Shown here: one piece after another, positions 36,901 to 45,086 of the stretch | Layout: the number at the start of each line of letters is the position of its first letter | Numbering within the stretch: position 1 is the first letter of the stretch | Origin: Spongiibacter thalassae | GTDB lineage: Bacteria; Pseudomonadota; Gammaproteobacteria; Pseudomonadales; Spongiibacteraceae | NCBI RefSeq assembly: GCF_012272835.1 | Contig: NZ_JAAWWK010000005.1 | Span: 208,125 to 272,124 of the forward strand | Length of the DNA: 64,000 nt | Direction of reading: 5' to 3' | Position numbers and translations under genes: made by a program | Notes under the pieces: generated by a model | Seen by the model: only the letters and a program-made list of their open reading frames with translations | Told to the model about the DNA's origin: nothing | The model's database searches: none

Positions 36901-39900
36901 CTAGCTGCTGCTTTTAGAGCCTTTACTTCAACTGATCGGTCGTAAATGTCTTTAGCAACCAATAATCTTAACTCAGGTATTTTTATTAGATTTGAAATAA
37001 CTTTGCGTTGGCCGGAAGAATATACAGATGGCCACTCTTTAAAACATGCCTTAGACAAGGTTAATATTGTATTCATATCAACATCTGGCATTACTGATAG
37101 ACTTGCTACAGATAAGGAAAGCCGACTACATATAGATTCAAAATAATGCTCTCTAGGCATTCTCCAAGAATTTGCAAATAAAGACCTTAGTGCAGAATTA
37201 ACTTTATCCCCAGCATCTTTAGGCAATATATTGGATAGCAATATGTCTGCACGGACAGCATAGACTGTCATTAAATTAGACAGGCTTTCTTTTATTTCCT
37301 TGTGTTTTTCCGATAATTTTTGCTTCTTCCTGTTTTTTTCAGCCTCTTCAAGATTTTCATGTATAGCTGAATCAATCCAATATAATTCTATTGTGACGTC
37401 GAGACCACGATGACGCATCAACAAAGAGTAAGCTCTAAAAGCAATATCGTTTTTAAGAATGTCATGTATGTAGATGTTATTAACTAAACGCCATTTATCT
37501 GGGCATAGATATTCAAGGATTGGCTCAACAGTGGACAAATCCACTCCGTTGGCTGCCAGAATTTCACAGCCACTAAGTAGCATTTCTGGGTAGTTGAACT
37601 CGCCTGCGTCTCCTGAAGTGTGCCGTTCCAACTCCTTCAGATCGCAGTACTTCAGTATCCTCTTGTTACACAGTGACTTCTCAAGAGCGGCACAGTTAAT
37701 ATCATTACCGGCAAGTGCTAAATGTATGCCGAATAATGATGACCAAGGCTCGGGGATACAGCCACTACTTAAAAATTCTTGAATAGTAGCTGCCTTCCCT
37801 GATGACAATAGACGACCCACGAGTAAGAGTGCGATCTTGTAATGAATACTTCTCGGCTTCCAACTACAAATAAAGTCATATGCAGCCTTATAACCCTCCA
37901 TATCCAAGACTGAATGAGCAATAGCAGCAATATCATCAAGCTCTATTGGCCAAGGCTCAGTATGTTGATGCCAATGCTCGCTTTTCTCAGATTTTTTCCG
38001 CTCAATGTCCTCACTTCGTCGATTCATCCATTCGCGAAGAATACGTTTCTTTTCGCGAGCAGCAATAAAGTCTTTGTCGGCGGCATCACGAGCAACTATA
38101 TGAGACAAGAATCTGCCATGACTTTCATACGTCTTTGACGAATAAAGTATGTTTCGACCTACGGTATCGGATGCAAAATGAATAGATAAGTCTGGATTCT
38201 CAGCAATAATCTTGTCCACGGCATCATCCGTTTTTATGGCTTCTGCACCAACCAACAAGGTAAATATCGCATCTGCTGGCTCACCTGCCGCACGGCATAC
38301 TTTCATTGCAAGTTGTAACCGTTGACGCTGGACTTCTCGACGAATTATTTGATCTTTTATGGCTAGTGGTGCTTCACTTTCCTGAATGATTTCTATGATT
38401 TTCTGGCCTTGTCCTGCTGAAAATAGTGCTGAAGCCAAATGCATTGCCGAATATTCATCGTTCTCGTGATGAGCGCAGAAATGGGCTGCTGAACGCTGAT
38501 AAGCCTCTAGCAGCTTCGGTTCAGCCTTTTTTCGGACAAAGAATTCAACATCCTCATCAAGAAACCCAACTTTGTCTTCAAGAACACGCATTCCCGGAAG
38601 GTCAGAGACAATATCATTAATCCTCTCTATTGATATTCCTACAACACTAGCCAAATGTTGCTTTGGAACTGGTGCAGGCAATGCAATTAATGACGAACAG
38701 ACAAGAGACAATGCATCAAAATCACCTTCTTTCAAAATTGCCTCTTCAAAGCGGGCTTCAAAGATTTGATCTAACCCCTTGCCATTTGGTCTTAAAAAAT
38801 CGATGGCTTTCCCCGGATCAGAACCTGCATATTCAAATGCGTAACTTTGCACCCGTGGATTTTGGTTAGATAAATTGTGGAAATCCTCTATCCACGCCTC
38901 CGTTGCATTGGGGTATTGGCGAGACACATTGAGCGCAGTCTCTTCAAGTGAGAAATTAGAAATTTCTACCGATTTGTATTTATCAGGAATAGATAAAGAT
39001 TCTAAGCGTCCAGTTCTTGCAGAGATCATCAGCCTAACATTACTCGGCAGATTACCAATCTTAATCAGCTCATGAACAAAACTAGTTTCTTCTGGTTTAC
39101 ACTGTTTTGCCCCCGTTACAGTATTATCCGCTGCATCAATAACAACGACCAACAATGCATCGCCCGCTTGAGCCTTTAAAACCTCACTTGCACTGTCAAC
39201 TCGTAAAGAAAAGGCTTTGAGAAAATCAATGGAAGAATCCGGACTAATCAGCAGCGGCAATCTTAACTGCGCCGAGGTTTCATTGATTATTTGCAAGTAG
39301 GCATCTTTGTCTCTATGTCGATAGGCTTCACTGTCCATATAAGTACCCGCGCCATAACAGTCATAGGTGATCATAACTGAGCCATCGGGCAATAGGCTTT
39401 CAACCTGTTTTAGTACGGTCGTCTTACCACTACCACCTTCTCCATGTAGGCAGATAAACTGGTCGCCCTTAATCATGGCAGTTTGTAACGCAGTAGCAGC
39501 GCTTCTACTAACCGAGTTTTCTACTAGCTTGAGTCTTGGAGGACATGGGAACAGAGCAAGAGGGTCTGACACATTCATCCATGTCAGCACTGTTTCTCTC
39601 GTGATATAACTTCCCGTAGCCTCCGGCAGCATCAACTTGTGAATTTGGTCTTTCAAATCCAGCACAAAGCCTCGATCAGCACTATGTGTTAGATTTAGAA
39701 TTTCATTGATCGCATTCTCTTCTTGCTCAAAGCGAGACCCCGTACCACACTCAGAAAAGTCGAAGAGTGAAATAAATTTTTTGAAGTTTCTTTTATTGAG
39801 GCCACTAGCGACCCTCAGCGTTTCATGTTTATTGTTGCATGCATCGGAAAGTGATCTCTGAAGGTCCGCACCAATGGGGCGATTACTGACTAGCCTGATT

Positions 39901-40304
39901 GTTAGCGCACTAGTGCTGATCAAATCCGGCCTAGTTTTCAATATGGCATTAAATGAATCAGCAAGCCCTCTGATGATGCTATTATTTGAAGACTTCGACT
40001 TGGAGTTTGTTAACTCTGAAACTGTCCAATTCTTTTCAGGCGTTGACGAGGAATACTTTAATTGTTCAATGACAATTTTTTCAGCTCGCTCTACCGTATG
40101 GCCACCATAGAATAATGCGCAATCAACGGAATCCCACTCTGATAATTCTTGCGAATTTTCATCATCAAGGTTTACACCTTCAACTGTTACAGCAGCTAAA
40201 GATGTATTTTGATCCAGCAATTGTAATGCCAAACGAAGAGCCCACCACTCATGAAAATCATCACCTGAATTAGAGCCTCTGGCACCGAGATATTCTGCTT
40301 TCAT
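33864..40304 (-). CDS. Giant STAND NTPase with N-terminal PD-(D/E)xK-type nuclease (Avs-like)
   Basis: 2146 aa. The N-terminal domain (about 1-230) has GDDFHEWWALRLALQLL, an acidic VDCALF (Asp61) and IEQLKYS (Gln81-x-Lys83). This is the D...QxK pattern of Mrr/DUF4297-type DNA endonucleases. A P-loop STAND/NACHT-like NTPase follows, with Walker A GEGGSGKTT (288-296, Lys294) and Walker B VVVIDAAD (386-393). The remaining 1,600 residues are helical-repeat-like and would form the sensor. The architecture is that of Avs anti-phage proteins, which recognise phage proteins and then degrade DNA, but it is longer than typical Avs4. Its DNA is visibly more AT-rich than the catabolic regions, consistent with transfer. 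Confidence 0.82.
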   Translation of the reverse strand: MKAEYLGARGSNSGDDFHEWWALRLALQLLDQNTSLAAVTVEGVNLDDENSQELSEWDSVDCALFYGGHTVERAEKIVIEQLKYSSSTPEKNWTVSELTNSKSKSSNNSIIRGLADSFNAILKTRPDLISTSALTIRLVSNRPIGADLQRSLSDACNNKHETLRVASGLNKRNFKKFISLFDFSECGTGSRFEQEENAINEILNLTHSADRGFVLDLKDQIHKLMLPEATGSYITRETVLTWMNVSDPLALFPCPPRLKLVENSVSRSAATALQTAMIKGDQFICLHGEGGSGKTTVLKQVESLLPDGSVMITYDCYGAGTYMDSEAYRHRDKDAYLQIINETSAQLRLPLLISPDSSIDFLKAFSLRVDSASEVLKAQAGDALLVVVIDAADNTVTGAKQCKPEETSFVHELIKIGNLPSNVRLMISARTGRLESLSIPDKYKSVEISNFSLEETALNVSRQYPNATEAWIEDFHNLSNQNPRVQSYAFEYAGSDPGKAIDFLRPNGKGLDQIFEARFEEAILKEGDFDALSLVCSSLIALPAPVPKQHLASVVGISIERINDIVSDLPGMRVLEDKVGFLDEDVEFFVRKKAEPKLLEAYQRSAAHFCAHHENDEYSAMHLASALFSAGQGQKIIEIIQESEAPLAIKDQIIRREVQRQRLQLAMKVCRAAGEPADAIFTLLVGAEAIKTDDAVDKIIAENPDLSIHFASDTVGRNILYSSKTYESHGRFLSHIVARDAADKDFIAAREKKRILREWMNRRSEDIERKKSEKSEHWHQHTEPWPIELDDIAAIAHSVLDMEGYKAAYDFICSWKPRSIHYKIALLLVGRLLSSGKAATIQEFLSSGCIPEPWSSLFGIHLALAGNDINCAALEKSLCNKRILKYCDLKELERHTSGDAGEFNYPEMLLSGCEILAANGVDLSTVEPILEYLCPDKWRLVNNIYIHDILKNDIAFRAYSLLMRHRGLDVTIELYWIDSAIHENLEEAEKNRKKQKLSEKHKEIKESLSNLMTVYAVRADILLSNILPKDAGDKVNSALRSLFANSWRMPREHYFESICSRLSLSVASLSVMPDVDMNTILTLSKACFKEWPSVYSSGQRKVISNLIKIPELRLLVAKDIYDRSVEVKALKAAASEKISILLDLSRILLFVDKDEAREVFKIAVNIANDVDVDAMRDVTLFSTLSKNAKKHFSTGVSQQTANQMAAIITEYGTLLEGYDHFPWGDAISAVAILDMAKAISLIGYWEDFDLVSANETLPALMSTGLSEGTISSAQAASLLNFCDDLSGEFLTKLVSAVNSQNSRQLIEEVARAELLRFSKNGSSKVCQTLNELIPYDDDSGYWHSALNQLIQFKVQNRETIKVDVDSDKLDSKAREITEKEFLDRVNLAEISFESPTDFVDLIKAKKKEARGKKLYIGTDDFLMSASSRLESKDRINFLNLLADDRVIDDVGYTWAKTLTDCINLWVGSSHAISSWREENLPILIANHLGEFSYNESYGYDKGMLKGVIHSLHLNKEETVSLLLDGLERNAEFLPLTKLYSVIRLLADYCSDEQIADVTTRYIHRLSTRLKIPTKVIDSERSAESALACQLYSFLGDVDTRVRWRAAHSIRASARMGDFNTIVALTVLYDRKSMPGYREDNVPFYWLSARLWLIVTFDRIASEEPEAIVSLARWLLSIATDQEFPHVLMRHFAKSCLIKLISGGFLDFDEYEIAAVRSINTSDLVTEKPKRRVSRGGFHEEDKERRFRFDSLDTLSYVYPGAIRCFSDVDQEMFLDEAEAWIIDRWKSGSDLSAWENEPRKYKFERANYNLYSHSHGSMPTIERHRYYLEWHAMWCSIGSLMVENSLAEAEYDDDDYGTLDGFLRQEGLTQPPHWSSDLRCPTPLESRFHKPPSVEVESWIAEINAYDFELEIGLSSGDKSLTVDSYHSIRTSKHRSTVRISSSLVNPDTGLSLVRALQTSDDSHDYRLPPAGNKFEIDDDPYLLRGWISEHSGDSRLDEKDTFNHGVRMIESMPSEEVVKILGLHRTNSYPVSWVDSNGENAFAYEAWGDVRDDSRQREYIYEEDVISDGHRLKISSYYLKKYLNEVELDLIIEVEITRRASKDGITKYNEDSEKEARYARLYLFRRTGEIFTTEGCVGTWSPSGG

Positions 40305-40398
40305 GTCTTAATAATCGATTTAAGGTTAATATTTAATGACTCATTTCGGTCGATTTCTGCCCTGTACTTAAGACTTGTAATGCTCATGCCCGTCACTC

Positions 40399-41940
40399 TC
40401 AGGCAGTCTTCTTCGCCTCTTGCGCGTTCTGAATACTGAGCGTTTCACGGTATTCCTCGGCTTCTGCCCGCATGGTCCAATGAACATCAGAACCGACTTC
40501 TCGCTCAACGATTTGTCGAATCTCGGCGAGAGTGGTCTTGAAGAATTCTTTGCGGTAGTTCACCCTATTTACTCGTGCGTGATCAAACTGCCTGTGAAGT
40601 TCAGCTTCGAGGGCGGGCGCATCTTCGGCACTGATGATGGCATGTACATCAAATGAGAATGGTACAGATGCATCACCGAGTTCTTTTACCCTATCGAGCG
40701 GCTCAAGCCTTCTAGTCATGCCGACTTTATATGTGTGCTCACCGAAACTACCGATATTGCTGATAACGTAAACATGCCCTCGGCGGGTTTGCTGGGCCAT
40801 CGACATGGCTCGCTGTTCCTTTTCTTCGGCCGCTTTTAGCTTGCCTTCCAAGTCGATAATTTGTGCCTCAAATTGAGCTCGTTGATCTTCGCCGGCTTGC
40901 GCCAACTCAACTCTAGCCTTCTGCATTGCATCTTGAAGTGAACGCTCTTCCTTCTGAGCTTCTTTCATCGCCTTTTCAATCTCTTTCCGGACACGCTCCT
41001 CTTCTCGCATTTGCTCACGAATTTCGCGTTGTTCTTCTTTTTCCTTTAGCTGAAGCTCTCGGACAGTAACGGCCCATTTCAGCTCTTCGAGGCGAGTGTC
41101 TAAATATGCTTGCTCGATACGCGCACTTCTGAATGGTTGGCCATGGAAATTGACTTGCGCAAAAGCATCAATGATTTCTTGCCTTAGCTTTCCGTAGTTA
41201 TTGTATTTTACTTTGGCTAAAACTGAATCTGCCTTACCGTTAAAGGCATCAATCACAAAATGGATGGCGGTCTCCCTTCGGTTCGCTTCTTTATAGTCAC
41301 AGTCAGCTGCGCGCCCATCTTTTACTAATTTGCGAATGCGTTCCCGCACAGTTTTCAACTGTTGGCCTGCATCCTTGTGGCTATACTCTGCTGCCAATTC
41401 ATCCAGAACAGAGTGATTGGGAATAATATAATCGTCGCGATATCCCTCAATCGCGTTTCTCATCGCGGTTACTACAGCAGAGAATTTGTCCGCGTTCTGC
41501 TTAGCGTCCAGCGCGTCCCCAGCAATTTTCTTAGCCTGCTCTCGCGCATAAGCAAGCAGGCTGTCGTGCTCGATTTGAGCCGCTTGCTCAATTTCAGAGG
41601 CCTGCTTTCTCGCAGCATCCAAAAGTTCGCGCTTTTCTTTGCTCGCATGTGTTGCGATGGTAGACGCTGCATGCTCAGCTTTCTCACGAATAGCTAGCGT
41701 AGTCTGTTCAATTTCCTCAGCTTCTGTTCTAACTTTGGCCACATAATTGTCAATGGATATAATAGGCGCATATTTCTGTTCCAAAGCCGAATACTTGAGC
41801 TGTAGCTCAGCTACAGAGCGCCTTTCATCCTCAATGGCACTTTTTAGCCTCTTTGTCTTTTTGTAAAATACAATTGCGAGAGCTATAGGTGCTATAACGA
41901 GCAAGAGTATTAGCAGCGGTGATATTGTCCCTGTATCCAT
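40399..41940 (-). CDS. SNIPE-like membrane nuclease: TM helix, coiled coil, DUF4041, GIY-YIG (Mug113)
   Basis: 513 aa. One N-terminal membrane helix (SPLLILLLVIAPIALAIVFY) is followed by a long coiled coil (about 28-170). The DUF4041 core is about 190-290 (KYNNYGKLRQEIIDAFAQVN, QPFRSARIEQAYLDTRLEEL), then a second coiled coil. The C-terminal GIY-YIG domain of Mug113/T5orf172 type is about 386-470, with GHVYVISN, YKVGMTRR and the catalytic Glu in EAELHRQF. This is the architecture of the SNIPE defence protein, which sits at the inner membrane and cuts phage DNA during entry. It is the first gene of the run that continues with the STAND gene 94 bp downstream. Confidence 0.85.
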   Translation of the reverse strand: MDTGTISPLLILLLVIAPIALAIVFYKKTKRLKSAIEDERRSVAELQLKYSALEQKYAPIISIDNYVAKVRTEAEEIEQTTLAIREKAEHAASTIATHASKEKRELLDAARKQASEIEQAAQIEHDSLLAYAREQAKKIAGDALDAKQNADKFSAVVTAMRNAIEGYRDDYIIPNHSVLDELAAEYSHKDAGQQLKTVRERIRKLVKDGRAADCDYKEANRRETAIHFVIDAFNGKADSVLAKVKYNNYGKLRQEIIDAFAQVNFHGQPFRSARIEQAYLDTRLEELKWAVTVRELQLKEKEEQREIREQMREEERVRKEIEKAMKEAQKEERSLQDAMQKARVELAQAGEDQRAQFEAQIIDLEGKLKAAEEKEQRAMSMAQQTRRGHVYVISNIGSFGEHTYKVGMTRRLEPLDRVKELGDASVPFSFDVHAIISAEDAPALEAELHRQFDHARVNRVNYRKEFFKTTLAEIRQIVEREVGSDVHWTMRAEAEEYRETLSIQNAQEAKKTA

Positions 41941-42132
41941 GGGTAACTTCCTTGTATTAGATGGCGGCTTTAAATCGTTATTATGTGCCTGCTCAGCATG
42001 GCCTAATGCATCGGATCATTAGGTCAATTTTCCCCACTTTACTCCACGAGCGCTCATATCGCTAACGTTGTCTGCAGCCCCAAGCTTTGTAAATCTCGTT
42101 ATGCCTCTTAGCTTGCCTACACATAAACCAAA

Positions 42133-42354
42133 TTAATAACTGTCGTCTTCGAGCGTCAGCATTTCGCCGATCTCACAATCCAGATAACGGCACAATTTTT
42201 CCAGGGCTTCAAAATCAACACGCACTGCTGTTTCATGGTAAAGACGCGTAATAGTCCCCCTATTTATTTCTGTATCTCGCGCGACGTCGGCAATCTTCAG
42301 CCTCTTCTCTCCAAGTATTCTCGAAAGGTGGCACTTGATCACAATACTCTCCAA
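42133..42354 (-). CDS. XRE/Cro-type repressor of the integrative element
   Basis: 73 aa helix-turn-helix protein: LSRILGEKRLKIADVARDTE, then INRGTITRLYHETA, and a C-terminal helix LEKLCRYLDCEIGEML, as in small YozG/Cro-like regulators. It is divergent from the excisionase and integrase genes. Two copies of TGATC-N7-G(A/G)TCA lie between the divergent starts, one 11 bp from its own ATG. It probably represses both itself and the recombination genes. Confidence 0.85.
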   Translation of the reverse strand: MESIVIKCHLSRILGEKRLKIADVARDTEINRGTITRLYHETAVRVDFEALEKLCRYLDCEIGEMLTLEDDSY

Positions 42355-42364
42355 AAATAAAAAA

Positions 42365-42432
42365 TGATCCCCAAGAGGTCAAAAAATGTTGCAATAGGTC
42401 ATTTTAGTGCTATTATGATCTTTAGGAGATCA
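42365..42432 (+). promoter_or_regulatory. Rightward promoter with two XRE operator sites
   Basis: Sites TGATCCCCAAGAGGTCA (42365-42381) and TGATCTTTAGGAGATCA (42416-42432), centres 51 bp apart. Between them are TTGCAA (42389-42394) and TATTAT (42411-42416), 16 bp apart, forming a promoter towards the excisionase gene. The second site abuts the -10 box. The first site lies just upstream of the repressor gene, so it may mediate autoregulation. Confidence 0.6.
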
Positions 42433-42478
42433 AAAATACCGCATTAAAGATCGGCATGACTTACTGGAGAACGCAATT

Positions 42479-42715
42479 ATGGCACACACCTATTTAACGA
42501 CAGAAGAACTTTCTGAGCGCATCAAATATGACGTGCGCACCATTCGCCAACAACTCAACGACAGCGTGTTGCTCGAGGGCAAGCATTACATCAAGCCTTT
42601 CGGTCGACGCAAAATCCTATACCTGTGGGAAGCAGTTGAAGAAGAGATGCTTAGCGGACGCCAGACAGGTGAAATGGATATCCCTATGGCTAACGGAGCA
42701 GTGTGTCATGGGTAA
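42479..42715 (+). CDS. Excisionase-like helix-turn-helix protein
   Basis: 78 aa. MAHTYLTTEELSERIKYDVR followed by EGKHYIKPFGRRKILYLWEA resembles small winged-helix excisionase/AlpA-like proteins. Its stop codon overlaps the integrase ATG (8 bp), so the two are co-translated. The likely role is directing recombination or activating integrase expression. Confidence 0.75.
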   Translation: MAHTYLTTEELSERIKYDVRTIRQQLNDSVLLEGKHYIKPFGRRKILYLWEAVEEEMLSGRQTGEMDIPMANGAVCHG

Positions 42716-43958
42716 TATTAGGGCTCGAAAGGAAAACGGGAAATTACTGCTGGACTTCCACTTTCACGGAGTTCGTTTCAGAGAACAAACCGCACTTCCC
42801 GACAACCAGCAAAACCGCAAGAAGGTGCAAGCACTTCTCGACAAAGTAGAAGCCCGAATAAAGCTTGGGGAGTTCAACTATGCTGAGTTTTTCCCTGGTA
42901 GCAAAAACATTCAGAAATTCCTGGAGGTAAATCCTAACCACGCCAATACAAGTCAAACACAGCTTGTACGTGTACAAAACAGCAACATCCCCGCGAGGAT
43001 CTCAACAAGGGCACCGCTATTTGAAATCTTCGCACGCCAATGGCAAACCGAAAAGAAAATAGAATGGCGTGCATCCCATGCCCGCAACATTGAATCGGTG
43101 CTTTCAAATTCACTGATCAAGTTTTTCGGCAAACGCGTGTTATCCGATATCACCAAAGCCGAGATTCTCGAATTCCGTTCTAAACTGGCATCGAAGCCAG
43201 GTCGTGGCGGTAAAGAGCAGATTGCAGCCAAGACCATCAATACTCATATGGCGCTATTGAAGGCCATTTTGGAAGAGGCCTCAGATCGCTATTCCTTTGA
43301 GAACCCCTATAAGAACATCAAGCCACTCAAACTCCAGCGCAGTCACGTTGAGCCGTTTTCCTTAATCGAGGTTAACCGCATCATCGAATCGGTACGCGAA
43401 GATTACCGCAATTATTATGCAGTGCGCTTTTACTCGGGCATGCGTACCGGCGAAATCGATGGGCTTCGCTGGGAGTTCGTCGATTTTAAGCGCGGACTAA
43501 TCGCTATCAGAGAAACATTAGTTCAAGGCAAGACCGAATACACCAAAACTGACGGCAGCCAGCGGGATATTCCCATGCTAGGGCCAGTTAAAGCTGCACT
43601 AGAGGCTCAATATCAAGCAACCGGCAAGCTCAGTCCTTATGTATTCTGCAACACCGAAGGCAAGCCCCTGGACCACAACAATATTACTAAGCGTGTCTGG
43701 TACCCCCTACTCCGCCATCTAGGCCTGAAGATGCGACGGCCTTATCAAACCCGCCATACCGCAGCAACGCTATTACTGGCTTCCGGTGAAAATCCGGAGT
43801 GGGTAGCAAGGTTTCTCGGCCACGCCAGCACCGAAATGCTCTTCAAGGTGTACTCACGGTATATACCCAACCTGACCAGACAAGATGGTTCCGCATTTGA
43901 GCAAATGCTTGGCGTACAGGATGAACGGCACGCCGCCCAACAACACAGCACGGAATAA
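42708..43958 (+). CDS. Tyrosine recombinase (integrase)
   Basis: 416 aa from ATG 42708 (MGNIRARKENGKLLLDFHFH), with GGAG 9 nt upstream; the frame is open further upstream but only as an overlap with the excisionase gene. An N-terminal arm-binding DUF3596-like part and a SAM-like core-binding domain come first. The catalytic domain has Arg in SGMRTGEIDGLRW, the box II block YQTRHTAATLLLASGENPEW, LGHAS, and the tyrosine in VYSRY. Box II has the TRHT form seen in DUF3596-type integrases. Intact. It likely mobilises the surrounding defence element; its attachment site may be the tRNA-fMet 3' end. Confidence 0.92.
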   Translation: MGNIRARKENGKLLLDFHFHGVRFREQTALPDNQQNRKKVQALLDKVEARIKLGEFNYAEFFPGSKNIQKFLEVNPNHANTSQTQLVRVQNSNIPARISTRAPLFEIFARQWQTEKKIEWRASHARNIESVLSNSLIKFFGKRVLSDITKAEILEFRSKLASKPGRGGKEQIAAKTINTHMALLKAILEEASDRYSFENPYKNIKPLKLQRSHVEPFSLIEVNRIIESVREDYRNYYAVRFYSGMRTGEIDGLRWEFVDFKRGLIAIRETLVQGKTEYTKTDGSQRDIPMLGPVKAALEAQYQATGKLSPYVFCNTEGKPLDHNNITKRVWYPLLRHLGLKMRRPYQTRHTAATLLLASGENPEWVARFLGHASTEMLFKVYSRYIPNLTRQDGSAFEQMLGVQDERHAAQQHSTE

Positions 43959-43970
43959 GGGGAAATATTC

Positions 43971-44381
43971 ATGACCAATGAAACAAACGATACCAATTTT
44001 ATCGCTTTGCTCACCCTAGGCGATATGCGCTTACTCAACATCAAGGTACCGGAACATCTTGCAGATAATCCCGATGACGCTGTACTAGGGCTACTACGCA
44101 GTGCCGCACTTATCCTCGCGGAACGCATACTGAACATATGGGAAGTGCCTCAGGAAGACATAGAAGCATTTCTGGTTAATATCGCTGATGAAGCATTAAG
44201 TAGCCTCCTCGTTATCCATCAGCTACTGCTGGTGCTATTCCCCAGGAACGAGCCAAGTAAGTATATACACACAAACAATAAGAACTACGACGGCCGAACA
44301 ACGTGGCAAGCAATTCAGGACGGCGAATCGCTGAAGGTCCGCAAATACCTAGAACACAAATCGCTTGGGGGCGGCTGGTAA
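43971..44381 (+). CDS. Hypothetical protein (136 aa), element cargo
   Basis: It starts 12 bp after the integrase on the same strand. Helical, with a hydrophobic middle (ADEALSSLLVIHQLLLVLF). Its C-terminus GRTTWQAIQDGESLKVRKYL then EHKSLGGGW resembles the C-terminal piece of MbcA/ParS/Xre antitoxin-like proteins (DUF2384). The resemblance is limited to about 35 residues, and no RES-type toxin gene is adjacent. Function unknown. Confidence 0.6.
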   Translation: MTNETNDTNFIALLTLGDMRLLNIKVPEHLADNPDDAVLGLLRSAALILAERILNIWEVPQEDIEAFLVNIADEALSSLLVIHQLLLVLFPRNEPSKYIHTNNKNYDGRTTWQAIQDGESLKVRKYLEHKSLGGGW

Positions 44382-44482
44382 ACCAGATTGGCAATGCCCT
44401 GCTCCAAATTGAATATCGATTAACGACAACACCAATTTATACGGAACAAAGATGATGGCGCTATATGCCAACAGGAGACACT

Positions 44483-45022
44483 ATGAACACATTAACCAAA
44501 GAGACTGCCCGCTCACTAGCAAAAGTAATCAACAGCCGTCTTTCGACCTGTTACAACGATGATTTAGTTGCAATTCTTGGTACTGGCCGCGAATCAAATA
44601 ATGAACAAGCCGTACAATCATGGCTAATGTCTCGCTTCGCCCACGTCGAAGTCGGGCGCAGGGACATGCTAATGGAATACGCGTCCGAGGTACTGACTCA
44701 ACATCTCGATGACATACGACTAGAAGTGGCCATTGGCGTAATAACCGAACTACCACTACAGCCAAGCTTTATGCCAGCAAAAGCACTTACTGACCGTGAG
44801 ATACGCTGTATTGCTCGCGGGATCTACCTTCTGGTTTTGGGGCAAGGATCGAGAGACTATTTAGACGCGCTGGTCGATTTGCCACTGGATGGCCAAGGCA
44901 ATGCAATTGAAAGGATTGCAGCATGGACCTCCATACAAACACAGATCTACACGTACTTCCCTAGCGAACTTACACTGCCATTAGCACAGCGCCTGATGCA
45001 AAAGTTCAAGGACGCCAGTTGA
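44483..45022 (+). CDS. Hypothetical protein (179 aa), element cargo
   Basis: ATG 44483 (MNTLTKETARSLAKVI) follows AGGAGA by 5-6 nt; an in-frame ATG at 44465 lacks a ribosome-binding site. Soluble, acidic, helical; no motif recognised. Same strand as the integrase and the gene at 43971, and last before the IS481 remnant. Confidence 0.6.
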   Translation: MNTLTKETARSLAKVINSRLSTCYNDDLVAILGTGRESNNEQAVQSWLMSRFAHVEVGRRDMLMEYASEVLTQHLDDIRLEVAIGVITELPLQPSFMPAKALTDREIRCIARGIYLLVLGQGSRDYLDALVDLPLDGQGNAIERIAAWTSIQTQIYTYFPSELTLPLAQRLMQKFKDAS

Positions 45023-45086
45023 CATTATTAGAAATCAAAATGAGTAACAATAATTCATGTGTGTAGAAATTTTACGAGCCTGTAAA

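Noticed and set aside
42528-42707. Upstream extension of the integrase frame
   Set aside because: It overlaps the excisionase gene completely, has Cys/Ser-rich non-integrase sequence and no ribosome site. ATG 42708 has GGAG at good spacing and a typical integrase start.
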